DNA from: Thermus altitudinis
GTDB lineage: Bacteria; Deinococcota; Deinococci; Deinococcales; Thermaceae
NCBI RefSeq assembly: GCF_022760835.1
Contig: NZ_JAKTNQ010000020.1
Location: 1 to 43,081 of the forward strand
Length of the DNA stretch: 43,081 nt
Reading direction: 5' to 3'
Part shown: positions 8,833 to 17,322 of the stretch, in pieces
Position numbering within the stretch: position 1 is the stretch's first letter
How the letters are laid out: every line of letters begins with the position of its first letter
Notes under the pieces: generated by a model
Seen by the model: only the letters and a program-made list of their open reading frames with translations
Told to the model about the DNA's origin: nothing
The model's database searches: none
Position numbers and translations under genes: made by a program

Positions 8833-10212
8833 CTACATTTCCAGAAGGAGGAGGTCGGGGTTTTCCAATAGCCGGATCACCTCCCGGGTGAAGGAGGCGG
8901 CCTCGGCCCCGTCCACCAGGCGGTGGTCAAAGGAGAGGGAGAGATACATGATGTCCCGGGCCTGGATGGAGCCATCCGGCATCACCCAGGGCCGCTTCCG
9001 GATGGAGTGCACCCCCAGGATGGCGGCCTCGGGAACGTTGATGATGGGGAAGCTCATGAGGGCCCCCACCGAGCCGATGTTGGTCACGGTGAAGGTGGAG
9101 CCCGTGACCTCCTCGGGGGAAAGCTTCCCCTCCCGGGCCTTGGCGGAAAGCTCGGCGATCTCCTGGGCAAGTTCCAGGATATTCTTCCGGTCCACATCCC
9201 GCACCACGGGCACCACAAGCCCCCTTTCCGTGGCCACCGCCAGGCCCAGGTGGTAGTAGCGCTTGTAGACGATCTCCTGCCTTTCTTCGTCCAGGCTGGT
9301 GTTCAGCATGGGGTACTTCTTCAAGGCCCGCACCACCGCCTTGAAGATGAAGGGCAGGTAGGTGAGCTTTACCCCCTGGCGCTCGGCCTCGGGCTTCAGC
9401 CGTTCCCTAAGGGCCACCAGCTCCGTGAGGTCGGCCTCGTCCACGTTCAGGGTGCGCACCGTGTAGAGGTGGCTTTGCCAAAGCCCCTGGGCGATGGTGC
9501 GGCGGATGCCCCTTAAGGGAATGCGCTCCTCCAGCCCCTCGTAGCCCTTGGGAGAGGTGTAACGGGGCGGGGGAGGGAAGCCCAAGGGAAGGGGTGCTGG
9601 GGCCTCCCTGGGGGCTTCCGGCGGGGGTGCGGCCTGGGCCTTAAGCCTCTCCGCATAGGCCCGTACGTCCTCCACCCGGATGCGGCCCATGGGGCCCGAG
9701 CCCGGGATGGCCTCGAGGGGAATCCCCAGCTCCCGGGCCAGCTTTCTGGCGGCGGGTACCGCCAGGATGCGGCCTGGGCCTGGCCCCTCCTTGGGGGCTT
9801 CCCTTTGGGCCTCGAGGAAGGGGTTCTTCACCGCCACCTGGGTGGTGTCCGGCTTGAAGAGGGAGAGGTCCTCCTTTTCCTCCTTGGGGGGGAGACCGGG
9901 CTCCACGAGGGAGCGCTCTTCCACCGCTTGTACCGGCGGAGCCTCCGGTTCCTTTACCCCGGCCACCGCCTCCCCGGGCTCCGCCAGGAGGGCGATGGGG
10001 GCATGGACCTTGACCACCTCCCCCTCCTTGGCCAGCTTCTTCAGGAGCACCCCTTCATAGGGGGAGGGGAGCTCCACCGTGACCTTGTCGGTCATCACCT
10101 CCACGAAGGGCTGGTCCTTTTTGAGGTAGTCCCCTTCCTCCACCAGCCACTTCAGGATCTCGCCTTCCACCACGCTTTCCGCCAGTTCGGGCATGAGGAT
10201 TTCCTTGGGCAT
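8833..10212 (-). CDS. bkdB: Branched-chain 2-oxoacid dehydrogenase E2 (dihydrolipoyl acyltransferase)
   Basis: The 459-residue E2 has one N-terminal lipoyl domain (about 1-76) with Lys43 in the motif EVMTDKVTVEL as the lipoyl site. A Pro/Glu-rich linker follows, then a peripheral-subunit-binding domain (about 148-190, VPAARKLARELGIPLEAIPGSGPMGRI), a second linker, and the catalytic core ending SFDHRLVDG with catalytic His430 and Asp434. The core transfers the acyl group from lipoyl to CoA. The E1 genes upstream and E3 downstream show that this is a complete complex. Separation from E1beta by two decayed toxin-antitoxin genes is unusual. Acetyl-CoA-forming E2s are similar, but the adjoining E1 favours branched-chain substrates. 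Confidence 0.93.
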   Translation of the reverse strand: MPKEILMPELAESVVEGEILKWLVEEGDYLKKDQPFVEVMTDKVTVELPSPYEGVLLKKLAKEGEVVKVHAPIALLAEPGEAVAGVKEPEAPPVQAVEERSLVEPGLPPKEEKEDLSLFKPDTTQVAVKNPFLEAQREAPKEGPGPGRILAVPAARKLARELGIPLEAIPGSGPMGRIRVEDVRAYAERLKAQAAPPPEAPREAPAPLPLGFPPPPRYTSPKGYEGLEERIPLRGIRRTIAQGLWQSHLYTVRTLNVDEADLTELVALRERLKPEAERQGVKLTYLPFIFKAVVRALKKYPMLNTSLDEERQEIVYKRYYHLGLAVATERGLVVPVVRDVDRKNILELAQEIAELSAKAREGKLSPEEVTGSTFTVTNIGSVGALMSFPIINVPEAAILGVHSIRKRPWVMPDGSIQARDIMYLSLSFDHRLVDGAEAASFTREVIRLLENPDLLLLEM

Positions 10213-10236
10213 AGGCCTCCTTACAGATCTAAGAGC

Positions 10237-10467
10237 TTAAGAAGCCCCTCCCCGGGTTAGGTTTTGGGCCTCCGCCATTTCCCGTAAAACCCCCGCCAGG
10301 GTACCCAGCCCAAGGGGATGGGGGCGGGGGAGGGAAAGGGGGTGTTCCCGGCCTCCTCTGTTCCAGGTAGGGCGGAGGGGGCTTCCCGTCCGGCGCACCA
10401 CCCGGTACCCCAGGCGGGACAAGGGTGTGGTCCGATCCTCCCCATGGGGATCCCGGGAAAGTTTCAT
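10237..10467 (-). pseudogene. hicA: Degenerate HicA-family toxin, catalytic His lost
   Basis: The 76-residue frame follows the HicA (YcfA) mRNA-interferase pattern: MKLSRDPHGED at the start, LGYRVVRRTGS, PLSLPRPHPLGLGTL, and AGVLREMAEAQNLTR at the C-terminus. In active HicA toxins the first block ends in GSHIRL or similar, with the catalytic histidine; here the sequence is GSPLRP, so that His is replaced by Pro. The C-terminal helix also stops early at RGGAS. The ATG overlaps the stop of the hicB remnant by 4 nt (ATGA), the usual spacing in such pairs. It lies 24 nt before E2. It is probably inactive; family membership is by motif reading only. Confidence 0.72.
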
Positions 10468-10647
10468 GGAGCGCGAACCTCCTCCCGGACGAGGCGCAAG
10501 CGGAGGCCCCTGGGGGTTTCTCCTTCGGGGTAGGGGCAGGGCACCGCGTCCCGCACCATCTCCCTAAGCTCCTCCCAGGTTTCTCCCTGGGCGAAGATGG
10601 CTTCCGTCTTCCGCTTCCTCCACCAGAAAAATGGGTTCCTTGGGCAT
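10464..10647 (-). pseudogene. hicB: HicB-family antitoxin remnant, frameshifted and internally deleted
   Basis: On the minus strand an ATG (10647) opens MPKEPIFLVEEAEDG and then runs to a premature TAG. One base off that frame, a second segment reads EAIFAQGETWEELREMVRDA, continues to LRLRLVREEVRAP and stops in a 4-nt overlap with hicA. The two pieces are the N-terminal strand and the helix/C-terminal strand of the HicB (UPF0150) fold, with roughly eight central residues (normally G-Y-x-A-x-x-L-G) missing. A small deletion not divisible by three explains both. The ATG lies 1 nt after the E1beta stop, so it was probably co-transcribed with the dehydrogenase genes. Confidence 0.72.
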
Positions 10648-10648
10648 A

Positions 10649-11623
10649 TCAGTAGTCTAACGCCCGCTTGGCGGCCTTGAGGATGCGGGTGACGGTGGGC
10701 AGGTACAGCTTGTCCTGGGCGTAGGGATAGGGGGTGTCAAAGCCCGCCACCCGGATGGGAGGGGCCAGGAGCATGTCCAGGATGTCCTCGGCGATGGTGG
10801 CCGCCACCTCGCTGAGGAAGCTGGCGTGCCGGGGGGCATCGGATACCAGCACCGCCCTTCCCGTCTTGGCTACGGAGTTCATCACCGCCTCGTAGTCCCA
10901 GGGCATGAGGGTGCGGAGGTCCAAAACCTCGGCGGAAACCCCTGCCTTCTCCAGCTCCTCCGCCGCCTGGAGCACCTCGGGCATGACCGTGCCGTAGCCG
11001 ATGAGGGTGAGGTCCTTCCCCTCCCGCCGGATGGCGGCCTTGCCGATGGGCAAGGTGTAGTCCTCCTCGGGCACCTCCTCCTTCACCGAGCGGTAAAGCC
11101 TCTTGGGCTCCAGGAAGACCACGGGGTCCTCGTCGCGGATGGCCGCCTTTAGGAGGCCCTTGGCGTCGTAGGGGGTGGAAACCGCCACCACCTTGAGCCC
11201 AGCGGTGTGCACGAAGTGGGCCTCGGGGCTTTGCGAGTGGTGGTGCCCGCCCTTGACCCCACCCCCAGAGGGCATGCGCACCACCAAGGGCGCGGTGAAC
11301 TGCCCGCCGGAACGGTAACGGAGCTTGGCCACCTGGCTTACCAGCTGGTCAAAGCCGGGGAAGATGTAGTCGGCGAACTGGATCTCCGCCACCGGCCTTA
11401 AACCGTGGGCGGCCATGCCCAGGGCCGCCCCCACGATGGCGGCCTCGGAAAGGGGGGTATCCATGACCCGGTCGGGGCCGTACTTCTTTAGGAGGCCTTC
11501 CGTTACCAGGAAGACCCCGCCCCTTTTGCCCACATCCTCCCCCAGGACCACCACCTTGGGGTCCAAGGCCATCTCCTCATCCAGGGCCCGGTTCAGGGCC
11601 TGCACCATGGTCATGAGGGCCAT
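10649..11623 (-). CDS. bkdA2: Branched-chain 2-oxoacid dehydrogenase E1 beta subunit
   Basis: E1beta forms the alpha2beta2 decarboxylase with E1alpha. The 324-residue protein begins [18 protein letters not shown] at ATG 11623, preceded by AAGGAGGT; the frame stays open further upstream, but that lies inside E1alpha and lacks a ribosome site. Family motifs are [63 protein letters not shown] and DLRTLMPWD, the last region joining the C-terminal transketolase-like domain. It closely matches the T. thermophilus HB8 subunit of known structure. E1alpha ends 10 nt upstream; the hicB remnant begins 1 nt after its stop. Confidence 0.96.
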   Translation of the reverse strand: MALMTMVQALNRALDEEMALDPKVVVLGEDVGKRGGVFLVTEGLLKKYGPDRVMDTPLSEAAIVGAALGMAAHGLRPVAEIQFADYIFPGFDQLVSQVAKLRYRSGGQFTAPLVVRMPSGGGVKGGHHHSQSPEAHFVHTAGLKVVAVSTPYDAKGLLKAAIRDEDPVVFLEPKRLYRSVKEEVPEEDYTLPIGKAAIRREGKDLTLIGYGTVMPEVLQAAEELEKAGVSAEVLDLRTLMPWDYEAVMNSVAKTGRAVLVSDAPRHASFLSEVAATIAEDILDMLLAPPIRVAGFDTPYPYAQDKLYLPTVTRILKAAKRALDY

Positions 11624-11633
11624 GGGGACCTCC

Positions 11634-12803
<1,170 letters not shown>

Positions 12804-12870
12804 CTATCGGGGTGGGTGAGGTCCCACTTTCCCTTCGCCTTTGAGTATACCCTGGCCTTAGGATGGAGGC

Positions 12871-13284
12871 GTGCGGCTTAGGGTGGTGGCGGTGGGCAAA
12901 CCCAGGCTGGCCTACGCCCGGCTGGGGGTGGAGGAGTATGCGCACCGCATCCGAAGGTATGCCCCCCTCGAGGTCCAGTTCGTCAAGGAGGCCAAGGACC
13001 TCCTGCCCCAGGCGGAGGGCCACCGCAGGGTGGTTCTGGACGAGAGGGGGAGGCTTTTCACCACGGAGGGGCTTTTGCAGGAACTGAGGCGCTTTGAGGG
13101 AGAGCGGGTGGCCTTCCTGGTGGGGGGTGCCGAGGGCTACCCGGAAGGGGTACGGGAGCGGGCCCACCTCCTCCTTTCCCTCTCCCCCCTCACCTTGCAG
13201 CACGAGCTGGCCCTTCTGGTCCTCATGGAACAGCTATACCGGATCCTTACCCTGAGGGCGGGGCATCCCTACCACCGGCCATGA
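12871..13284 (+). CDS. rlmH: 23S rRNA (pseudouridine1915-N3)-methyltransferase RlmH
   Basis: RlmH is a small SPOUT-fold methyltransferase that modifies pseudouridine 1915 in helix 69 of 23S rRNA on the assembled ribosome. The 137-residue protein carries the knot motifs FLVGGAEGY and LSLSPLTLQHELALLVLMEQ and ends with the conserved LRAGHPYHRP. It is slightly shorter than the E. coli enzyme (155 residues), with the N-terminal strand intact (MRLRVVAVGKPRLAYA). The start is GTG 12871 after GGAGG. A -10-like TAGGAT lies 6 nt before the GTG, so the mRNA may be nearly leaderless. The next gene overlaps by 4 nt. Confidence 0.93.
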   Translation: MRLRVVAVGKPRLAYARLGVEEYAHRIRRYAPLEVQFVKEAKDLLPQAEGHRRVVLDERGRLFTTEGLLQELRRFEGERVAFLVGGAEGYPEGVRERAHLLLSLSPLTLQHELALLVLMEQLYRILTLRAGHPYHRP

Positions 13285-13664
13285 CCTACGAGGCCTTTGT
13301 GGACCTGGTGGAAAGGCTCTGGGCGGAGATCCCCGAGGCCTTCAAGCGGGAGCTTCAGGGGGTGCATGTCCTGCCCCAGGCCAAGCCGGAGCCGGGGCTA
13401 AGGGGAGTCTGGCGGCTGGGGGAGTATCTGGACCCCGGCCCTCCCTCGGCCTTCCGCGGCTTTGAAGGGCTTGGGCGGCATATTGCCCTCTACTACGGTT
13501 CCTTTCAGAAGGTGGCGGGGCCGGGGTTTGACTGGGAAGGGGAGGTCTGGGAAACCCTTCTCCACGAGCTAAGGCACCACCTGGAGTCCCTGGCGGGCCG
13601 GGACGAGCTGGTCCAGGAAGACCTTAGGCGCCTGGCCGAGTTTCGCCGGGGTGGGAGGGGGTAG
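13281..13664 (+). CDS. Zincin-like metallopeptidase family protein
   Basis: The 127-residue protein has a single HExxH zinc motif, LLHELRHHLE (His95-Glu96-x-x-His99), and the layout of the bacterial zincin-like family PF06262: an N-terminal helix (FVDLVERLWAEIPEAF), a central IALYYGSF strand and a C-terminal active-site helix. Members are often called metallopeptidases, but activity is unproven. It starts in a 4-nt overlap with rlmH and is therefore coupled to it. Its last 41 nt overlap the 3' end of the convergent DUF2203 gene. The substrate is unknown. Confidence 0.82.
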   Translation: MTYEAFVDLVERLWAEIPEAFKRELQGVHVLPQAKPEPGLRGVWRLGEYLDPGPPSAFRGFEGLGRHIALYYGSFQKVAGPGFDWEGEVWETLLHELRHHLESLAGRDELVQEDLRRLAEFRRGGRG

Positions 13665-14046
13665 GGGGCAAGGAGGCCTCCTGTAGGGGCCGGCGCTGGG
13701 CAAAACCCCCGGCCAAAGGGTGGTAGTGGGCCACCTCGGGCTCGCCCTCCTGCCAGCAGAGGAACACCACCTCGCCCCCAATCCGGGCGGGGAAGTCCAC
13801 CAGGCCCCGGTCCAGGTCCTTGAGGAAGACGCCTAAGGAGGCCAGATAGCGGGCGTCCGCTTCCAAGGAGCCCAGGAGGAAGCGCACCTCCTCCTCCAGG
13901 TTCCTGCGCTCCAGCCCCCGGGCCTGGGGAAGCCGGGCCTGGGCTTCCTGGAGCTCCTTGCGGTTCTCGCGCATCTGGGCCAGGATCCGCCGGATTTCAG
14001 GAAGCAGGGTGTCGGCCTCCTCCTTGGTGAAGATGCGGGCGAACAT
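13624..14046 (-). CDS. DUF2203 domain-containing protein
   Basis: The 140-residue protein fits DUF2203: FTKEEADTLLPEIRRIL at the N-terminus, a central helical coiled region (about 25-75), then GVFLKDLDRGLVDFPARIGGE with the conserved LCWQEGEPEVAHYHPLAGGFAQRRPL. The function of the family is unknown; the conserved Cys/Trp/His set suggests metal or ligand binding, which is inference. The ATG at 14046 follows TCAGGT. The last 14 codons (a Pro-rich tail) overlap the convergent zincin-like gene, so the family domain ends before the overlap. Confidence 0.85.
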   Translation of the reverse strand: MFARIFTKEEADTLLPEIRRILAQMRENRKELQEAQARLPQARGLERRNLEEEVRFLLGSLEADARYLASLGVFLKDLDRGLVDFPARIGGEVVFLCWQEGEPEVAHYHPLAGGFAQRRPLQEASLPPTPSHPGETRPGA

Positions 14047-14055
14047 ACCTGACCC

Positions 14056-14096
14056 TATCCTAGCACAACCATTTAGGAAAATCTAAGCCTAGGATA
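14056..14096. promoter_or_regulatory. AT-rich inverted repeat before the DUF2203 gene
   Basis: The 51-bp gap between the end of birA and the DUF2203 start is unusually AT-rich and contains an 8-bp inverted repeat, TATCCTAG (14056-14063) and CTAGGATA (14089-14096). On the minus strand TAGGAT with TTAGAT 18 bp upstream could be a promoter for DUF2203. Alternatively the repeat could end birA transcription. Confidence 0.4.
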
Positions 14097-14097
14097 C

Positions 14098-14985
14098 TCA
14101 AGTAGGGAAGCCCAGGAGGGCCACATCCCCGGCCCCCACCTTTACCCCTCCCACCAGGAGGCTCCCGTCGGGGAGCACCGCTTCCGCTACGCCTTCCACC
14201 AGGCCCCTTGCGGTCTGGACCTGCACCCTCTGGCCCAGGGTGTAGGAGGCCTGCCGGTAAAGGGCTAGAAGGGCCTCCGGGTTCTCCAGAAGGGGGAGGA
14301 GGCCTTCCAGGTGGAGGAGAAAGCCCGAGAGCACTTCCCGTCGGGAGGCGGGGGAGAACTCCCGCAAAGCGGCGGCCCCCTCGGGGGCCCATTCCACGTT
14401 CACCCCCACGCCCAGGAGGACGTAGGCCACCTCTTCTCCCTCCGCCTTGGCCTCCAGGAGCACCCCGGCTAGCTTCCTGCCATCGGGAGCGAGGAGGTCG
14501 TTGGGCCACTTAAGCCCCCCCACCCCCACCGCCCGCCATAGGGCCAAGCCGGCCACAAGGGGGAGAAGCCCCAGGGTGGAAAGGGGCAGGGCCGGGCGCA
14601 GGAGCAGGGAAAAGGTAAGGCTTTCCCCTGGGCGGCTTTCCCAGGGCCTTCCCCGCCTTCCCCGGCCCCTTTCCTGGACCTCGGCCAGGACCAGGGCCCC
14701 CTCCGCCACGCCCTCCTCCGCCCAGGCCCGGAGCACATCCTGGGTGCTTCCCACCCGGCCCAGATACCGGTAGGGCCGGCCCAGCCGCCCCAAGGGATGG
14801 AAGAGGTGGGGCAGGGGGGTGCCGGGCCGGATGCGGTAGCCCTGGCGGTGCACCTCCACGGGGAACCCCTCGGCAAGAAGCCTTCTCGCCTCCTTGGAAA
14901 CCGCCTGGCGGCTCACCCCTAGGCGCCGGGCCAAGGCCTCGCCCCTTTGGTACTCTTCGGTGAGCAGGGGCAAAAGGCCAGGCAT
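14098..14985 (-). CDS. birA: Biotin--[acetyl-CoA-carboxylase] ligase with N-terminal HTH
   Basis: The 295-residue protein joins biotin to carboxylase carrier domains. It has a winged-helix N-terminus (about 1-60; GEALARRLGVSRQAVSKEARRL), then the ligase domain with QERGRGRRGRPWES (biotinyl-AMP loop), LKWPNDLLAPDGRKLAGVLLEA and GVGVNVEW, and a C-terminal SH3-like domain (about 245-295). The N-terminal DNA-binding domain makes it a class II BirA that can also act as a biotin-dependent repressor. No target operator is recognised here. The ATG at 14985 overlaps the stop of the upstream nucleotidyltransferase gene by one base (TGATG), so the two are co-translated. Confidence 0.95.
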   Translation of the reverse strand: MPGLLPLLTEEYQRGEALARRLGVSRQAVSKEARRLLAEGFPVEVHRQGYRIRPGTPLPHLFHPLGRLGRPYRYLGRVGSTQDVLRAWAEEGVAEGALVLAEVQERGRGRRGRPWESRPGESLTFSLLLRPALPLSTLGLLPLVAGLALWRAVGVGGLKWPNDLLAPDGRKLAGVLLEAKAEGEEVAYVLLGVGVNVEWAPEGAAALREFSPASRREVLSGFLLHLEGLLPLLENPEALLALYRQASYTLGQRVQVQTARGLVEGVAEAVLPDGSLLVGGVKVGAGDVALLGFPT

Positions 14986-16031
14986 CAGGCCAGTTCCACC
15001 TGGGAAAGATCCCCCAGGATCAGCCGGTGGGCCCGGGGGAGGCCATTCCGGCTTCGCACCTGGGCTCCCACCCCCAGGAGGCTTTCCTGGAGGCGCAGGC
15101 TCACGTCCTCCAGGAGGGCGTGGTCCTCGAGGATGGAGTACTCCACCTCGGAGCGCACCACCTTGGCCCCCGGCCCCAAGGAGGTGAAGGGGCCGATGTA
15201 GGCCCCGTCCACCACCGCACCCTCCCCGATAAAGGCGGGGCCGATCACCGTGCTCCCCACCACCTTAGCCCCCTTTTCCACCACCACCCGCCCCGTGATT
15301 TGGCTTTCCGCCACCTCGCCCTCTATGCGGGCCTCCAGCTCCTCCAGAAGGAGGCGGTTGGCGTCCAGGAGGTCCTGGGGGCGGCCGGTGTCCTTCCACC
15401 AGCCCTCCACCTCCACCCCCACCACCCTCTTCCCCCGGTCGATGAGGCCTTGGATGGCGTCGGTGATCTCGTACTCCCCTCGGGCTGAAGGCTTTAGCTC
15501 CCCGATGACCTCCAGGACCTCCGGGGTGAAGACATACACCCCGGCCACCGCCAGGTCCGAGGGAGGCTCCTTGGGCTTTTCCAGAAGGCGCACGATCCTT
15601 TCCCCTTCCAAAACCGCCACCCCGAACTGGCTGGGGTTTTCCACCCGTACCAGGGCGATCACCGCGCTCACCCCTGGGGTGAAGGCCTGGAGGAAGCGGG
15701 CGATCCCCTTTTGGAAGAGGTTATCCCCCAGGTAAAGGACGAAGGGGCTTTGGCCTAGGAAGTCCCGGGCCACGGCCACCGCATGGGCCAGGCCCTGGGG
15801 CTCCTCTTGCAGGATGTACCATACCCGGTAGCCCGAAAGGGCTTCCCGGATGTCCTTTTCCGTTTCCGGGGAGACCACCACCCCGATCTCCTCAATGCCC
15901 GCTTGGAGCAGGTTCTCCAGGCCGTAGTGGAGGATGGGCCTTCCCGCCACCCGGATCACCGGCTTGGGCCTCGTGTGGGTGAGGGGACGAAGCCTCGTAC
16001 CCCGTCCGGCAGCCAGTACAAGTCCTTTCAC
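14985..16031 (-). CDS. Glucose-1-phosphate thymidylyltransferase-like sugar nucleotidyltransferase
   Basis: The 348-residue protein has an N-terminal nucleotidyltransferase domain (about 1-235) with VLAAGRGTRLRPLTHTRPKP, LYLGDNLF (metal/nucleotide site), AGVYVF and EGWWKDTGRPQDLL. A C-terminal left-handed beta-helix (about 245-348) follows, with repeats such as VVVEKGAKVVGSTVIGPAF. The layout is that of long RmlA-type enzymes making dTDP-glucose or a related NDP-sugar; the exact nucleotide and sugar are not certain. The start is GTG 16031. TATACT (16044-16039, minus) ends 7 nt before it, suggesting a leaderless mRNA. birA follows with overlap. Confidence 0.9.
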   Translation of the reverse strand: MKGLVLAAGRGTRLRPLTHTRPKPVIRVAGRPILHYGLENLLQAGIEEIGVVVSPETEKDIREALSGYRVWYILQEEPQGLAHAVAVARDFLGQSPFVLYLGDNLFQKGIARFLQAFTPGVSAVIALVRVENPSQFGVAVLEGERIVRLLEKPKEPPSDLAVAGVYVFTPEVLEVIGELKPSARGEYEITDAIQGLIDRGKRVVGVEVEGWWKDTGRPQDLLDANRLLLEELEARIEGEVAESQITGRVVVEKGAKVVGSTVIGPAFIGEGAVVDGAYIGPFTSLGPGAKVVRSEVEYSILEDHALLEDVSLRLQESLLGVGAQVRSRNGLPRAHRLILGDLSQVELA

Positions 16032-16038
16032 GCTGGGG

Positions 16039-16055
16039 AGTATACCCCTTAAAAT
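16039..16055. promoter_or_regulatory. Divergent -10 elements between the nucleotidyltransferase and methyltransferase genes
   Basis: In only 34 bp between two divergent starts there is TATACT on the minus strand (16044-16039), 7 nt before GTG 16031, and TAAAAT on the plus strand (16050-16055), 10 nt before ATG 16066, with a weak TTCACG -35 (16027-16032, spacing 17). The two promoters face away from each other and each core overlaps the other gene's start. Confidence 0.55.
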
Positions 16056-16065
16056 GGACTAAGGG

Positions 16066-16857
16066 ATGCCTAAAGCCTCCATCCGTGCGGCTTACGCCTA
16101 CGACCGCCTGCGGGCCTACCCCCCCGAGGTGGCGGGCCGCATCGCCACCGCCATGGGGAATGCCCTAGGGGTGCGGGGGGAGGAGGCGGTGCTCCTGGAG
16201 CTTGGGGTGGGCACGGGGCGCATTGCCCTGCCCCTCATCGCCCGGGGTTACCCCTACATCGCCTTGGACCAGGACCCGGCCATGCTGGAGGTCTTCCGCC
16301 AGAAGGCCGCCGGGGTGATGCGCAAGGTGCGCCTCCTCGAGGCGGATGCCCGGGCCATTCCCCTGCCCGATGAGAGCGTGCACGGGGTGATCGTGGTCCA
16401 CCTCTGGCACCTCCTCCCCGACTGGCCCAAGGCCCTGGCGGAGGCCCTGAGGGTGCTGAAGCCGGGGGGGGTGCTCCTGGAGGGCTGGGACGAAATGGAG
16501 GCGGAAGAGGAGCGCGGGATCCAGGAAAGGTGGCGCTCCTTGGTGGAGGCGGAGGGGGTGAGGGTGGAGCGGGGCCTACACAAAAGGCGGCTTCAGGAGG
16601 TGGAGGAAGCCCTAAGGCGCCTGGGACTAAAGCCCAAGGCCCGGGAGGTGGTGCGCTGGCGGGAGGCGCGCACCCTGCGCCAGGCCCTGGAGGCCCTGGA
16701 GGAAAGGCTTTACTCCTTCACCCAGCTGGTTCCCGAGGAGGTGCACCAGGGCATCATGCCCCGGCTCTGGGCCTGGGCCGAAGGGGAGTTCGGCGACCTG
16801 GACCGCCCCTTTACCCTGGAAAGGAGCTTTACCCTGCGCGCCACCCGGATGGCCTAG
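16066..16857 (+). CDS. Class I SAM-dependent methyltransferase
   Basis: The 263-residue protein has the SAM-binding motifs I (LLELGVGTGRIALPL, about residues 43-57), II (ALDQDP), III (LEADARAIPLPDESV) and the post-motif VLKPGGVLLEGWDE. The second half (about 150-263) is an alpha-helical region not tied to a known substrate class. It strongly resembles an uncharacterised T. thermophilus HB8 methyltransferase of solved structure. The ATG at 16066 follows AAGGG and a TAAAAT -10 element 10 nt upstream. It stands alone, divergent from the nucleotidyltransferase gene. The methylated substrate cannot be told. Confidence 0.88.
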   Translation: MPKASIRAAYAYDRLRAYPPEVAGRIATAMGNALGVRGEEAVLLELGVGTGRIALPLIARGYPYIALDQDPAMLEVFRQKAAGVMRKVRLLEADARAIPLPDESVHGVIVVHLWHLLPDWPKALAEALRVLKPGGVLLEGWDEMEAEEERGIQERWRSLVEAEGVRVERGLHKRRLQEVEEALRRLGLKPKAREVVRWREARTLRQALEALEERLYSFTQLVPEEVHQGIMPRLWAWAEGEFGDLDRPFTLERSFTLRATRMA

Positions 16858-16941
16858 CCCTGCCCCCGGGGTGCCTGGGAGGCCTCAAATCTTAAGTTGT
16901 TGCTTAAGGGCCTTGCCTTTCTGGCCCCGTATGCTGAAAGG

Positions 16942-17322
16942 ATGAAGGCCATCCGGATCCCCACACCCAAGGAGGGCCTGGTGAACATCACCCGTCAGGT
17001 GGAGGAGGCTTTGGCCGGGCATAGCGGCCTGGTCTACCTCTTCGTTCCCCACACCACCTGCGCCCTTACCGTGCAGGAGGGAGCAGACCCCGATGTGGCC
17101 CACGACCTCTTGGCCCGCCTCGAGGAGCTTGCCCCCAGGGTCCACCCCAAGGACCGGCATGGGGAGGGGAACTCCCACGCCCACCTGAAAAGCCTCCTCA
17201 CCGGGGTCCACCTCCTCCTTCCCGCGGAAGGGGGGAGGCTTAGGCTCGGCCGGTGGCAACAGGTGTTCCTGGCGGAGTTTGACGGGCCCAGGATGCGGGA
17301 GGTTTGGGTGCGGCTCCTCTAG
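16942..17322 (+). CDS. YjbQ/UPF0047 family protein
   Basis: The 126-residue product starts MKAIRIPTPKEGLVNITRQV. The frame is open from TTG 16897, but the ATG at 16942 gives the family N-terminus. The conserved blocks are LVYLFVPHTTCALTVQEGADPDV, RHGEGNSHAHLKSLLTG (His-rich, metal-binding type) and LGRWQQVFLAEFDGPR. The family is annotated as secondary thiamine-phosphate synthase because YjbQ has weak ThiE-like activity, but its true role is unsettled. TATGCT at 16930-16935 ends 6 nt before the ATG, suggesting a leaderless transcript; two CTTAAG hexamers 6 bp apart (16891-16896, 16903-16908) lie further upstream. The 3' end overlaps rel by 4 nt. Confidence 0.88.
   Translation: MKAIRIPTPKEGLVNITRQVEEALAGHSGLVYLFVPHTTCALTVQEGADPDVAHDLLARLEELAPRVHPKDRHGEGNSHAHLKSLLTGVHLLLPAEGGRLRLGRWQQVFLAEFDGPRMREVWVRLL

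Noticed and set aside
10237-10467. Functional HicA toxin
   Set aside because: The catalytic His is Pro, the C-terminal helix is shortened, and the antitoxin is broken, so an active toxin is unlikely.
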